From Bacteroidota bacterium (lineage in GTDB: Bacteria > Bacteroidota > Ignavibacteria > Kapaibacteriales > UBA2268), in the NCBI GenBank assembly GCA_029974985.1, contig JARKQC010000360.1, forward strand, positions 223,238 to 287,237: 64,000 bases of DNA, read 5' to 3'. The stretch's first letter is position 1. Every line of letters begins with the position of its first letter. Position numbers and translations under genes: made by a program. The notes beneath the pieces are model-generated. The model was not told the origin of the DNA, searched no databases, and worked only from the letters and a program-made list of their open reading frames with translations. Of this stretch, positions 26,550 to 36,328 are shown piece by piece.

Positions 26550-26786
26550 CTAATCCTTTTTAACTTTAATTATAGTTTTTATTAAACTATACATTCCAAC
26601 AACAAATCCTACTAATGTTAGTACTAAAGTCCATAACGGTTTAGTACCATATTTCATATCAATAAAATAATATCCTACTAATGCGCCAAGTAATATTGGT
26701 ACAAATATTTCCGTCCCAAGCGTTAAATATTGAGCGCTTTCGCGTATAAATTTATGCCGTTTTTCTTCTTCTTCTTTATTGATATA
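26550..26786 (-). CDS. atpZ: AtpZ/AtpI-family protein, first gene of the atp operon, no standard start codon
   Basis: A stop-free stretch of 78 codons encoding an acidic-basic head (KEEEEKRHKFIRESAQYL) and two membrane helices joined by GYYFIDMKYGTKP. This is the typical AtpZ (ATPase_gene1) pattern, where helix one ends in GxxxGYxxD. The product is thought to help assemble or stabilise the F0 sector. The frame ends in TAG one base before the next gene. Upstream of Arg10 there is no ATG, GTG or TTG in this frame, and the only TTG in the predicted leader runs into a stop. A non-standard start (ATC 26783 or ATA) or a sequence error must be assumed. The gene limits given are those of the open frame. 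Confidence 0.7.
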   Translation of the reverse strand, partial: YINKEEEEKRHKFIRESAQYLTLGTEIFVPILLGALVGYYFIDMKYGTKPLWTLVLTLVGFVVGMYSLIKTIIKVKKD

Positions 26787-26819
26787 TTATTTTATTATAT
26801 ATTTATCAAAAATTAATTA

Positions 26820-26851
26820 CAAAAGTAGTTTTTTTTATTAAAATTAACAAA
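26820..26851 (-). promoter_or_regulatory. Promoter of the atp operon
   Basis: On the minus strand TTTG (26851-26848) is followed after exactly 20 bases by TACTTTTG (26827-26820), a full match to TTTG-N20-TAnnTTTG. Transcription should start about 7 bases further, leaving roughly 25-30 bases before the AtpZ-like frame. Confidence 0.7.
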
Positions 26852-26982
26852 AGTAATTAGATATTTTGTTTTATTTATTGTTAATATTTTCTCAAAAATT
26901 TATCATTTTTTTTATTTTATAACATAATATGTGTAATTTCATTTTTTTTTATAATTTTACGAATTAATATTTGTAATTTTTT

Positions 26983-26990
26983 TACTTTTG
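26983..26990 (+). promoter_or_regulatory. Probable -7 element for the lipoprotein-recG unit
   Basis: TACTTTTG matches the TAnnTTTG box and lies 37 bases before the ATG at 27028. The expected -33 TTTG is not at the right spacing; one TTTG is only 9 bases upstream. The region between this promoter and that of the atp operon is a divergent AT-rich spacer. Confidence 0.4.
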
Positions 26991-27027
26991 TTATTATAAT
27001 TTTATAATATATTATTGGAATTATTTT

Positions 27028-27468
27028 ATGAGAAAAATCTTAATTATTTTATTAATTTCTATGCTTGGAATTATATTTATATCTTGTGATGAAGATAATC
27101 CAATTAATCCAATTAGTTCTGAATTAAATGGAACTTGGAAAGCTAATTTAATATTCGGTCCAGATACAATTCATTTTACATGTAATATCAATGAAGCAAA
27201 TAGTGTTATTACTGGTTATGGTGACTTATATGCTTATCACGTTCAGTATAATGGAAATTCAAAAGTAAGCGAATCATTAAATAGAAAGGGTGATATTAAA
27301 GGTTCGTATATAGGCACAGAAGTAAAAATTAATTTTTCTATTGGTGATAGTAATTATTTCATTGGTAATCTTATGTCTGATAAAAAGACTATGGTTGGCA
27401 CTATGTATGTATATTTTATTAGTACAGATTATCACGGCGAATATTTAATAGATTTGAAAAAACAATAA
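27028..27468 (+). CDS. Hypothetical lipoprotein
   Basis: A 146-residue protein with a lipoprotein signal: residues 2-19 are hydrophobic and end in IFISC with the lipid-bearing Cys20, followed by DEDNPINP, a typical outer-membrane tether. The rest is predicted beta-rich (alternating strands such as GTWKANLIF, GYGDLYAYHV, TMVGTMYVYF), possibly a small lipocalin-like barrel; the N-terminal LNGTWKANL resembles the opening of lipocalin-like domains. I do not recognise a family. It shares a promoter region with the atp operon and lies 15 bases ahead of recG. Confidence 0.6.
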   Translation: MRKILIILLISMLGIIFISCDEDNPINPISSELNGTWKANLIFGPDTIHFTCNINEANSVITGYGDLYAYHVQYNGNSKVSESLNRKGDIKGSYIGTEVKINFSIGDSNYFIGNLMSDKKTMVGTMYVYFISTDYHGEYLIDLKKQ

Positions 27469-27483
27469 ATAAAAATTTATAAA

Positions 27484-29736
27484 TTGAACGAAAATAAAGA
27501 TAAAATTTTTGAAAAGCAACAGCTTGATTTATTAGATAAACTCCAATTTATAAAAGGGATTGGACCTAAAAGAGCTGAAGCTTTTATAAAAGAAGGTATT
27601 AAATCAAGTAAAGACCTTCTTTTGTATTTTCCACGTGCTTATATTGATCGTAGTGGCTCGAATTCTATTCGATATGCCGCAAATATTTTAGCACGATTAA
27701 ATTCTATTGATAGCGAAACAAATATTTCGGACTTTAATTTTTCACCCGAAATTACTATAATTGGAAAGGTCATTGCCGCAAATGAGCATATTTTCGCACA
27801 AAAAAGAAAAATGCTGAAATTAATTATAAATGATGGTAGTGGCGTTTCGGCAAGCATTATTTTTTGGAACAAAATAAATATTTTTAAATCTTTATATAAA
27901 ACGGGAATGATACTTGCTATTAGCGGAAAGCCCCTTCAAGATAAGTTTAATTCGATTACTTATACACATCCCGAAATTGATATTATTGACGAAGATGACG
28001 CGAATGTTTATAAGCAAGGCGGAATTTTACCTAAATATCGTATAAGTGAGTTTATGGCATCGAGCCATATAACACTCAAAACTTTAAGAACAATTATGCA
28101 AAATGTAATTAAATCTGATTTAAGATTAATTACAGAATCTCTGCCTAATCATATTCTTGAAAAATATCAATTACCAAATATTCAGGAGACAATTAAGAAC
28201 TTACATTTTCCGCTTAATCAAAATATTCTTCAATTATCAAGATATAGAATTAAATTTGAGGAAATTTTTTATTTTCTACTAAAAGTTGAGTTAAGTAGGC
28301 AAAAAATAAAATTAAATGAAATTGCAGTGTCTATAAATTCCAAAAGTACTTTGGCACGTAAATTATACGATAAATTGCCTTTTGAGCTTACTTCTGATCA
28401 GAAAAAATTTTTACGAGATGTCGCAGATGATATAAAAAACGGTCAAGCAATGAATCGTCTATTGCAGGGCGATGTAGGCTCTGGCAAAACTATTGTAGCA
28501 TTCTTATCAATGTTAATGTTCGTCGAAGAAGGTTATCAATGCGCTTTTATGGCGCCGACCGAAGTTCTTGCCGAACAACATTATAAAAATTTTCTCAAAT
28601 ATGCCGAAGATTTAGAAATAAAAGTCGTTCAATTAGTTGGTGGGCAAAAAAAACTTTTACGAAATAATATTCTTGATGAAATTCGCTCGGGACAAGCAAA
28701 AATTATTGTCGGAACGCACGCACTTTTTCAAAGCGATATAGAATATAACAAACTCGCACTTGTTGTTATTGACGAGCAACATAGATTTGGGGTCGAGCAA
28801 CGCGCTGACTTAATTAAACTTAGTAAAATGTCTTACGAAAATCGTCAATTAAGTCCACACGTACTTGTTATGAGTGCAACACCAATACCGCGAACACTTA
28901 CTATGACTGCTTATGGCGATTTAGATGTATCAATTATAAAAACAATGCCAAAGAATCGAAAAGCAATATTGACGCGTGTTGTATTCGATTCTCAAAGACA
29001 AGAAGTATATGAATTTGTTAGAAATGAGATTAAAAAGGGGCATCAAATTTTTATAGTATATCCATTAGTTGAAAAGTCAGAAAAAATTGAATTAAAAGCG
29101 GCAATAGAACATTATGAACATTTAAGTAAAGAGATTTTCACCGATTTACGTTGCGGATTAATTCACGGGCAAATGTTTTGGTATGAGAAAGAAGAAGCAA
29201 TGCAAGCATTTTTAAATAGAGAATTCGATATATTAGTTTCTACGACAGTTATTGAAGTTGGTATTGATATTCCAAATGCTACTGTGATGATTATCGAAGA
29301 TGCTGAAAGATTTGGTTTATCGCAACTTCATCAATTGCGTGGTCGGGTTGGTCGAGGTAGCGAGCAGTCTTACTGCTTTTTAATAACAAAAGATAAATTC
29401 AAATATAAAATTAAAAGTATGAATGATGAAGACGAAAGAACAAGTGCAATAGTTAGACTAAAAACAATGCAGGAAACAAGCGATGGATTCAAAATTGCAG
29501 AAGTAGATTTAAAATTACGAGGTCCCGGTGATATTCTTGGCACGAAACAAAGCGGAATGCCCGAATTTAAATATTTAGATTTAATTAATGATGCTGATAT
29601 TATTTCAAATGCAAAAATTGCAGTTCAAGAAATTTTAAAAGATGATCCAAAATTGCAAAAAGCATATAATTCACTAATAAAAGAACAGCTTTATGTTAAA
29701 TACGGCATATCTCAATCTTATATCCAAATTGCATAG
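27484..29736 (+). CDS. recG: ATP-dependent DNA helicase RecG
   Basis: A 750-residue helicase that regresses stalled forks and processes Holliday junctions. The N-terminal wedge has KLQFIKGIGPKRAEAF, then an OB fold (about 95-165). The helicase core shows LLQGDVGSGKTIVAFL (Walker A, near residue 330), APTEVLAEQHYKNF, VIDEQHRFGVEQR (Walker B with DEQH), MSATPIPRTLT, and in the second RecA domain TVIEVGIDIPNAT and QLHQLRGRVGRG. All RecG-specific blocks are present and the length is normal. The start is a TTG at 27484. It converges with the transporter operon with a single base between stops. Confidence 0.97.
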   Translation: MNENKDKIFEKQQLDLLDKLQFIKGIGPKRAEAFIKEGIKSSKDLLLYFPRAYIDRSGSNSIRYAANILARLNSIDSETNISDFNFSPEITIIGKVIAANEHIFAQKRKMLKLIINDGSGVSASIIFWNKINIFKSLYKTGMILAISGKPLQDKFNSITYTHPEIDIIDEDDANVYKQGGILPKYRISEFMASSHITLKTLRTIMQNVIKSDLRLITESLPNHILEKYQLPNIQETIKNLHFPLNQNILQLSRYRIKFEEIFYFLLKVELSRQKIKLNEIAVSINSKSTLARKLYDKLPFELTSDQKKFLRDVADDIKNGQAMNRLLQGDVGSGKTIVAFLSMLMFVEEGYQCAFMAPTEVLAEQHYKNFLKYAEDLEIKVVQLVGGQKKLLRNNILDEIRSGQAKIIVGTHALFQSDIEYNKLALVVIDEQHRFGVEQRADLIKLSKMSYENRQLSPHVLVMSATPIPRTLTMTAYGDLDVSIIKTMPKNRKAILTRVVFDSQRQEVYEFVRNEIKKGHQIFIVYPLVEKSEKIELKAAIEHYEHLSKEIFTDLRCGLIHGQMFWYEKEEAMQAFLNREFDILVSTTVIEVGIDIPNATVMIIEDAERFGLSQLHQLRGRVGRGSEQSYCFLITKDKFKYKIKSMNDEDERTSAIVRLKTMQETSDGFKIAEVDLKLRGPGDILGTKQSGMPEFKYLDLINDADIISNAKIAVQEILKDDPKLQKAYNSLIKEQLYVKYGISQSYIQIA

Positions 29737-29737
29737 A

Positions 29738-30970
29738 TTATTCATAGCGTAAAGCATCAATTGGGTCAAGATTAGCGGCTTTAAACGCGGGATATGCGCC
29801 AAAAGACACTCCAAGAATTGTGCAAATCAATATACTATAAATTATCCAATCAAGCGGCAATGATATTTGAAGTCCCATCATCTTACTAAAAAATGATGTC
29901 AAAATCATTCCCATAGAAATGCCAATAAATCCACCAATTTGGCTAAGTGTAATAGTTTCAATAATAAATTGTAGCATAATCCATATTTTTTTTGCACCGA
30001 CTGCCTTTCTAATACCAATTTCGCGGGTTCTTTCTTTAATAGTTACAAGCATAATATTCATAATACCAACGCCTGCCGCAATCAAAGCTATAATACCGGA
30101 AGCAAAACCAAAAATTGATAAAAATCCAGTAATACTTTCAAATTGCTGAGATAATGATTCATTGGTTTCAATCTCAAAAGTATTGCTTTCCCAAGGTTTT
30201 ACATTGCGTATTCCACGCAACAATCCGATAGCCTCGTCTTTGGCAATTTCCATATTAGAAATATCATTTGTTTTAACATTAATATCTAAAGATTCTTCCC
30301 ATTTATCTGAATAATATTTTAAAAATTGCGTTAAAGGTATAACAACTATATTATCTTGGCTTCTTCCTAATATTGCTCCCTTTGTTTCCAAAATTCCAAT
30401 AATTAAATAATTTTGTTTTCCGATTCTAATTTCTTTTCCTAATGGCTCTACATTTGGAAAAAGTAATACAGCTATATCATTTCCAATTATAGCAACATTA
30501 CGATTATTTTCGATATCGGAATCATAAAATCCTCTTCCTTCGCTAACATTAATTTTATTTGTAATAAAATAATCAGCATCGGTACCTAATAATGTAACGT
30601 CTGGATTTGTCTGATTATTCATATATTTTACGATATGATTTGTCGAACTCGAGCTGGCACTAATAGCAATAGCAGTATTCATTTGTTTTTTGAAAGTATT
30701 TGCTTCACGATAATTTATTGGTTTTCTATTACGATAAGCTCTCCAATTCGGACCTCCGAAACGTATTTTGGGAACGCGAAAAATCGAGAAAGTATTTTCA
30801 CCTAAATCAGCTAACTGCGAACTTACAGTCGAGTTAATAGATCGTACAAGGCCCATAGCAACAATTATTGCAAAAACTCCAATAGAAATACTAAGCAAAG
30901 TAAGCACAGCGCGAAGTTTGTTTACTCTTATCGAATCAAGTGCTATTAATATACTTTCAAAAATATTCAT
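29738..30970 (-). CDS. MacB-like ABC transporter permease (second copy)
   Basis: A 410-residue permease with the MacB topology: an N-terminal membrane helix (about 20-45, LTLLSISIGVFAIIVAMGLV), a large periplasmic MacB_PCD domain (about 50-270) and three C-terminal FtsX helices with VTIKERTREIGIRKAVGAKK. The ending FGAYPAFKAANLDPIDALRYE is diagnostic. There is no fused ATPase; the separate ATPase gene lies upstream in the same operon. It is a paralogue of the adjacent permease at 30980, from which it is separated by 9 bases. The pair may form a heterodimer. Confidence 0.9.
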   Translation of the reverse strand: MNIFESILIALDSIRVNKLRAVLTLLSISIGVFAIIVAMGLVRSINSTVSSQLADLGENTFSIFRVPKIRFGGPNWRAYRNRKPINYREANTFKKQMNTAIAISASSSSTNHIVKYMNNQTNPDVTLLGTDADYFITNKINVSEGRGFYDSDIENNRNVAIIGNDIAVLLFPNVEPLGKEIRIGKQNYLIIGILETKGAILGRSQDNIVVIPLTQFLKYYSDKWEESLDINVKTNDISNMEIAKDEAIGLLRGIRNVKPWESNTFEIETNESLSQQFESITGFLSIFGFASGIIALIAAGVGIMNIMLVTIKERTREIGIRKAVGAKKIWIMLQFIIETITLSQIGGFIGISMGMILTSFFSKMMGLQISLPLDWIIYSILICTILGVSFGAYPAFKAANLDPIDALRYE

Positions 30971-30979
30971 AATTAATCT

Positions 30980-32233
30980 TTATTCAAATCTTAAAGCTTC
31001 TACAGGATCGAGATTTGACGCTCTTAATGCGGGTATCAATCCAGCGAGTATCCCCACAAATAAGGATACTAACGAAGCAATTATTAATAATTCTAAAGGC
31101 AAAAATGCTTGTAAAAAACCAGCTTGTGGAATAAATTTTGGTAATATCGTAGCAACTGAATATGCAATTATAGAGCAAAATATTAAAGAAATAAAAGCTC
31201 CGAGAAGACATAATACAGTAGCCTCGGATATAACTTGTATTAATATCGAGCGGTTTTTAGCTCCGATAGCTTTTCGTATTCCAATTTCTTTTGTTCTTTC
31301 GGCAACTGAAACAAACATTATATTCATAATACCAATAATGCCTACGAGAAAAGAAAGTACTGTCATTCCGATGCCAATACCCCAAACGTATAATTTTAAT
31401 GTTGCAGTTTGGTTTTCGAATGCTTTAGTTTCGTTAATCGAAAAATCATCTTCTGCGCCCGGCTGTAAATTTCTAATGCTACGCATTATTCCTCTCGATT
31501 CCTCTCGAATTTCATCGAGCATATCCTCGCTTTTAGCTTTAATTCCAATTGCTATATTTCTATTATTGCCTCCATAGATTTTTAAGAAAGAGCCAAGCGG
31601 CATAAACACTTGATTATCAATAAAATCCATTAGTGTTGTACCTTGTTTTCTAATAATTCCAACAATTAGAAATCTAAATCCTTGAATTTTTATTATTTTT
31701 CCAATCGCATCACCATTTGGAAAAATTGTTTCAGCAACTTTGTAACCAATAACTACTACATTTGCTCTTGTATCTTCTTCGTATTGAGTAAAATATCTGC
31801 CTTCGATAGTTTCGCCAGCAGGAGTTAAGCCGTGATTATGCGAGGTACCAATTGCAGAAATTCCTTGATAATTATCGCTTTCATATTTAATAGTAGAAGC
31901 CCATTGCCTCGCGGTCGGAAAAACAAGTTCTGCAGACTGAATTCTATCCATAAATTGTTTAACTTGCTTCAAAGTTACATCTTTTCTTGCTCGAATATCT
32001 TTCCAATTTCCCCCACCCGCCCAATCAAATTTATCAATATATATTACATCAACTCCCATCATTTTGAAAGTGTCATCCATAGCAGACTGCAAGCCTGATA
32101 AAATCCAACCCATTAGAATTACCGTAGAAATACCAATCAATACTCCTAAAGAAGCAAGAATAGAACGCACTTTATTAGACCTCATTGAGTCTAATGCAAG
32201 TTTAATTATTTCATATAATTCCGAAAATGACAT
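30980..32233 (-). CDS. MacB-like ABC transporter permease (first copy)
   Basis: A 417-residue FtsX/MacB-type permease: N-terminal helix SILASLGVLIGISTVILMGW, a periplasmic MacB_PCD region with LVFPTARQWAS and EIRAI-type strands to about residue 280, then three helices with VSVAERTKEIGIRKAIGAKN and the ending AGLIPALRASNLDPVEALRFE. It is 19 bases after the ATPase gene. In MacAB-TolC systems the permease acts as a mechanotransmission device that drives periplasmic substrates into TolC. Substrate unknown: macrolides, peptides, lipoproteins or polysaccharide precursors are all possible. Confidence 0.9.
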   Translation of the reverse strand: MSFSELYEIIKLALDSMRSNKVRSILASLGVLIGISTVILMGWILSGLQSAMDDTFKMMGVDVIYIDKFDWAGGGNWKDIRARKDVTLKQVKQFMDRIQSAELVFPTARQWASTIKYESDNYQGISAIGTSHNHGLTPAGETIEGRYFTQYEEDTRANVVVIGYKVAETIFPNGDAIGKIIKIQGFRFLIVGIIRKQGTTLMDFIDNQVFMPLGSFLKIYGGNNRNIAIGIKAKSEDMLDEIREESRGIMRSIRNLQPGAEDDFSINETKAFENQTATLKLYVWGIGIGMTVLSFLVGIIGIMNIMFVSVAERTKEIGIRKAIGAKNRSILIQVISEATVLCLLGAFISLIFCSIIAYSVATILPKFIPQAGFLQAFLPLELLIIASLVSLFVGILAGLIPALRASNLDPVEALRFE

Positions 32234-32252
32234 ATTTAGAATTTACTTTTTA

Positions 32253-32963
32253 TTATTCAAAAATAATTTGTTTTGAATTTATCTTATCACTTTCGATTAA
32301 TCCGTCGCGTAGCCTAACTATTCTTTTAGCGTGCAGTGCGATATCTTCCTCGTGAGTAACAAGAATTATGGTATTGCCTCTTTTCCACAACTCTCCAAAA
32401 AGTGCCATAATTTCTTCACCAGTCTTAGTATCGAGATTGCCCGTTGGCTCGTCTGCTAAAATTATTGATGGATTTGTAATAAGTGCGCGAGCAACCGCAA
32501 CTCTCTGCCTTTGACCACCAGATAATTCATTCGGTTTATGCGTAATTCTATCACCAAGCCCAACATCTTCGAGTGATTTTTTTGCTCTTTCATATCTTTG
32601 AGAACTTGGTACACCCGCATAAACAAGCGGTAACTCAACATTTTTTAAAGCACTTGCACGAGGCAATAAATTAAATGTCTGAAAAACAAAACCAATTTGT
32701 CTATTTCTAATTTCGGCTAAATCATTGTCGTCCATCGAAGATACATCTTCATTAGAAAAATAATAATGCCCACTTGTTGGCGTATCGAGGCATCCGAGAA
32801 TATTCATTAATGTGGACTTGCCAGAACCCGATGGACCCATAATTGCAACATATTCATTCTTATGGATACTAATACTAACATCTCGAAGAGCATAGACTTT
32901 TTCAGTACCCATTTCATAAATTTTTGCAATATTTTTTATATCTATAATTAAATTATCATTCAT
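32253..32963 (-). CDS. ABC transporter ATP-binding protein (MacB/LolD type)
   Basis: A 236-residue ATPase of the MacB/LolD/FtsE group. Walker A is [15 protein letters not shown] near residue 40, the signature [15 protein letters not shown] near 143, Walker B with the catalytic Glu in [18 protein letters not shown] near 162, and the switch histidine in LVTHEEDIA. It energises the two permeases encoded immediately downstream. It follows the MacA-like gene by 11 bases. Confidence 0.95.
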   Translation of the reverse strand: MNDNLIIDIKNIAKIYEMGTEKVYALRDVSISIHKNEYVAIMGPSGSGKSTLMNILGCLDTPTSGHYYFSNEDVSSMDDNDLAEIRNRQIGFVFQTFNLLPRASALKNVELPLVYAGVPSSQRYERAKKSLEDVGLGDRITHKPNELSGGQRQRVAVARALITNPSIILADEPTGNLDTKTGEEIMALFGELWKRGNTIILVTHEEDIALHAKRIVRLRDGLIESDKINSKQIIFE

Positions 32964-32974
32964 TTTCTTTACGA

Positions 32975-34252
32975 TTATTTCTTTTGGAATTTTTTATATG
33001 TCATTGTATCAATTTTAATCGGAGAACCATCGTTAATTTCTTTACTTACAGCCATATAAGAGCCAGATATAATTTCGTCTCCTTCGTTTAATCCGCTTTT
33101 TATTTCGATAAATCCATTATCGCTAATACCCGTTTCGACTTGTATCATTTTTGCTTTTAATTTATCATTTAAAAATACAATGGAAGGCGGTCTTTCAACT
33201 TTTTTTATAGCATTTTCAACTTCTATATCACCGCCATGCCTTGCATTAAGATTATCCTCAACGGGTTTGTTGTCTCTTACCGTTACTGCTTGTAATGGAA
33301 CTGCTAATATATTATATTTTGTTTCGGTGCTAATATCAACATTACAAGTCATACCCGGTCTTAATTTAGCTTCTTTATCAATTAATCTAATTTTTACCTC
33401 AAAATTAGTAACTTGGTCTGCAGTACCGAGTTGGCTTTGTTTCGCGGAATGCCCTATTTCCAAAACAGTACCTAAATATTTAACATCTGTTATTGCATCT
33501 ATTTCAATAGAAGTAGTATCGCCAATTTTTACTAAAATTATATCATTTTCATCAACATCAACGACAGCATTCATTAATGATAAATCAGCTACTCGCATTA
33601 ATTCAGTACCCGCCATCATACCCGTACCAACAACTTTTTCACCTAATTCAACAGAAAGCAATGTAATAACTCCAGCTATTGGGGAATAAATCGAGGTTCG
33701 GTCTTGCTCACGCTCGATTTGACTGAGCTGAGCTAATGCTTGTTGATATCTTGCAAGAGAAGATTGATAAGTTCCCGCGGCTCTTGCGGCACTTGCTTTT
33801 GCAGTTTCAAATTCTTGTTTAGAAACAAATTCTTTTTTATATAATTCTGCAATGCGTTTTAAGTCGAGTTCGGAGCGTTCCTTTTCAGCTTCGCTAACGG
33901 TAATATCCATTTTTGCGGCATCTGCAGCAGCTCGCATTTGCTTTAATTGTGCATCAATAATATCAGGTTTTATTCTCACAAGAAGTTGACCGGGCTTAAC
34001 GGTATCGCCCTCTTTAACTCCGAGGAAAATAATTTCACCCGAAGTTTGTGAACTAATTTTTACCTCTGTTTCAGGTTGAATTTTGCCCGTTGCAGTAACT
34101 GTTTGAATAATTGTGTGTTTGCTTACTTTTTGAGTTGTTACGCTTATAGCTTCATTTTTATTATTAGATTTAATCATAAAAATAGCTATAATAGCTATTA
34201 GTATTAAACCAATAGCAATCCATAGCCATGTCTTTTTTTTCTTCTTAGCCAT
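32975..34252 (-). CDS. MacA-like periplasmic adaptor (HlyD/RND family)
   Basis: A 425-residue membrane fusion protein. Signal-anchor helix at about 8-26 ([20 protein letters not shown]); a biotinyl-lipoyl half ([20 protein letters not shown]) near 50-75; a helical hairpin about 105-185; the second lipoyl half near [20 protein letters not shown]; then beta-barrel and membrane-proximal domains ([25 protein letters not shown]). MacA bridges the inner-membrane MacB and the outer-membrane TolC channel and stimulates the ATPase. It is nine bases downstream of the RDD gene. Confidence 0.93.
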   Translation of the reverse strand: MAKKKKKTWLWIAIGLILIAIIAIFMIKSNNKNEAISVTTQKVSKHTIIQTVTATGKIQPETEVKISSQTSGEIIFLGVKEGDTVKPGQLLVRIKPDIIDAQLKQMRAAADAAKMDITVSEAEKERSELDLKRIAELYKKEFVSKQEFETAKASAARAAGTYQSSLARYQQALAQLSQIEREQDRTSIYSPIAGVITLLSVELGEKVVGTGMMAGTELMRVADLSLMNAVVDVDENDIILVKIGDTTSIEIDAITDVKYLGTVLEIGHSAKQSQLGTADQVTNFEVKIRLIDKEAKLRPGMTCNVDISTETKYNILAVPLQAVTVRDNKPVEDNLNARHGGDIEVENAIKKVERPPSIVFLNDKLKAKMIQVETGISDNGFIEIKSGLNEGDEIISGSYMAVSKEINDGSPIKIDTMTYKKFQKK

Positions 34253-34261
34253 ATTTATTCA

Positions 34262-34879
34262 TTATCCTATTTTTTGTTCGTTATTTTCATAAAATACATT
34301 ATTATAGTAAACTGCTGTTGCTGAAAGTCTATCGTGAAACGCTTGTTTACGATAGCCTATTGAAAAGAAAAATCCGATGTATATTAATATTTGCAGAAAA
34401 TCTCCAAAAAAATCAAGTGCTAATAGTGGTATAAGCATTCCAATCGAACTTAATACAATAGATATATTTTTCATTATATATCTTGCGAGTAATTTTGTAA
34501 ACGGAGCTGGAGTAAGGTCATCGCTACCGATACGTATTCCAAGCATCAATTTTCCGAGACTTGCTCCAAAAAAAAGTTCACTTGTAAAATATAACAATGT
34601 GATAACATTTACGATAGGCACGATAGCAAGGGCAGTTTTTCGGATTAATTCATCATCAAGAGATTTTCCAAAATATTTTATTCCATCTAATAATTCATTC
34701 ATCTGACCGCTTGCAAACAATGCAATCACTATTAGTAGTGATAATATTAAATAATCAATTAAATAAGCGGCAAGCCTACGAGCAAAACCTACTCTATATA
34801 TATAGGGGTTATGCTCCTCGTAATAATTTGGCAAATAATCTGCAAAATTTTTCTTTTCATTTGGTTCAAATTCTGACAT
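34262..34879 (-). CDS. RDD-family membrane protein
   Basis: A 205-residue protein with the RDD domain: RVGFARRLAAYLIDYLILS gives the Arg and Asp-Asp-like positions, followed by helices near 35-60, 85-110 and 135-170 and the closing block GYRKQAFHDRLSATAVYY, where FHDRLSAT is the typical second half of the domain. Some RDD proteins act as sodium-proton antiporters, but most are uncharacterised. It is inserted between the TolC-like and MacA-like genes, so it belongs to the export operon; its role there is unknown. Confidence 0.85.
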   Translation of the reverse strand: MSEFEPNEKKNFADYLPNYYEEHNPYIYRVGFARRLAAYLIDYLILSLLIVIALFASGQMNELLDGIKYFGKSLDDELIRKTALAIVPIVNVITLLYFTSELFFGASLGKLMLGIRIGSDDLTPAPFTKLLARYIMKNISIVLSSIGMLIPLLALDFFGDFLQILIYIGFFFSIGYRKQAFHDRLSATAVYYNNVFYENNEQKIG

Positions 34880-34897
34880 AATTTTCTATCCTTTTTT

Positions 34898-36226
34898 TTA
34901 TTTTAATATGCCTATTGCGTACTCGACTTCTTTTTGAGAAGAAATATAATTATAAACAGCAGTTATTTTATTAATTTGCGAATTAATATATTGCGTGTTT
35001 GCTACGGTATAATCTGTAATATTGGCATTTCCATGTCTGAAACGCTCGCTTGTAACTTCAAAATTTTTTTCTGCCGCTTTTAAAGCTCTATCCGAAATTT
35101 CTATTTGTTTTTCTGCTGTTTCTAAATTTAAAATTGCATTTTGAACAGCTTGTTTTATATTTAGTTCAATTTTTTGCTTTTGGATTTCTTGTTGAGTAAG
35201 TTGTAGTTCTGCATTTTGAATATTCATATTTGTTCTGAAATTATCAAATATTGGTACTGATAAATTTAATCCAGCGTAAGACCTTCCCAAATCCGAAAAT
35301 GAGCCGAGTTCGAAATAATTCCAGCGCCAACCCGCATTTGCATCGAGTTTTGGCATATAGCCCGCTTTTGCTATTGTAATTTGCTGACGCGAGGCTTCTA
35401 TCATCATTTCAGCTGCTTTATAATCGTTTCTATTTTCTATTGCATTTTTTACTGCTAATGATAATGTACCCGTTCGGCTACGAAAATATTCTATATCAGC
35501 ATTAGAAATATAATTTGGTATTACATTTAATTGAAAATCTATATCAAAATTTGGCATCAGTCCCATCGTAGCAAGTAAATTTGTTTTAGCTATATTTAAC
35601 TGATTTTCTGCTTGAACGATTTCGATTTCACGATTACCAAGCTCGGCTTCTTGCGAATACACCACATTTATTGGCACTATACCAGCTTCGTATTGAGACT
35701 GTATCCGTGCTAATTCGCTTTTTCCTTGTTCGAAATTTTCTCTACGAATTTTAACTAATTGAGCATTTCTAACGACATCAATATATTGGCGATAAACATT
35801 ATATCGCACTAATTGCATTGTTTGGTCTAAGTTTAATGTGCTTGAATTTAATTGATTTTGAGCGCGTGAATAATTTGCTTCGCGTGAAAATCCATCAAAA
35901 ATGGTCAAAGAAGTCATAGCATTAATATTATAAGAATTATTACTTTGAACAATTTTTCCATTTACATCGAGCCAACTTTGCCCGTCGTTACTCAAGGTTC
36001 TGTTATAACCCGCATTGAAATTTACTGATGGCAAATATGCCCCAAATGCTTGTGTAATATCAGCACCGCTTGTTTTAACTTGTGCTTCTTGCAAAACAAT
36101 ATCAAAATTATGACGCAATGCAATATCAATACATTCAGTTAGATTATAAACTCTTTTTTCGCTTTCTTCTGCTGATAAATTAAATGTAAATAATAATATT
36201 AAAGCAAATAAAAATGCTTTATTCAT
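34898..36226 (-). CDS. TolC-like outer-membrane efflux protein
   Basis: A 442-residue outer-membrane factor. The signal peptide is MNKAFLFALILLFTFNLSAEE. Two OEP repeats are visible, each with long helices and short strands; IDIALRHNFDIVLQEAQVK opens the first repeat and VKNAIENRNDYKAAEMMIEA the second. The typical SVPIFDNFRTNMNIQNAE strand follows. Trimers form the channel through outer membrane and periplasm used by the MacAB-like transporter encoded downstream. It is the first gene of this six-gene operon. I found no good TTTG/TAnnTTTG promoter in the 100 bases upstream. Confidence 0.92.
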   Translation of the reverse strand: MNKAFLFALILLFTFNLSAEESEKRVYNLTECIDIALRHNFDIVLQEAQVKTSGADITQAFGAYLPSVNFNAGYNRTLSNDGQSWLDVNGKIVQSNNSYNINAMTSLTIFDGFSREANYSRAQNQLNSSTLNLDQTMQLVRYNVYRQYIDVVRNAQLVKIRRENFEQGKSELARIQSQYEAGIVPINVVYSQEAELGNREIEIVQAENQLNIAKTNLLATMGLMPNFDIDFQLNVIPNYISNADIEYFRSRTGTLSLAVKNAIENRNDYKAAEMMIEASRQQITIAKAGYMPKLDANAGWRWNYFELGSFSDLGRSYAGLNLSVPIFDNFRTNMNIQNAELQLTQQEIQKQKIELNIKQAVQNAILNLETAEKQIEISDRALKAAEKNFEVTSERFRHGNANITDYTVANTQYINSQINKITAVYNYISSQKEVEYAIGILK

Positions 36227-36328
36227 CTTTCTTCCTTACTAATTTCTATTTCTTGTTTGATTATACGTAAGATTAGTCAAAAAAGTTACAAAAAGAATAT
36301 AAGATAAATTAAGGAAATTAAATTTAAT

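Noticed and set aside
30768..31577. A 269-residue plus-strand frame opposite the two MacB-like permease genes
   Set aside because: It is antisense to two clearly conserved permeases and reads as low-complexity Ile/Ser/Pro sequence without motifs; a shadow frame.
33180..33689. A 169-residue plus-strand frame opposite the MacA-like gene
   Set aside because: Antisense to a well-supported adaptor protein; no start signal or recognisable domain.
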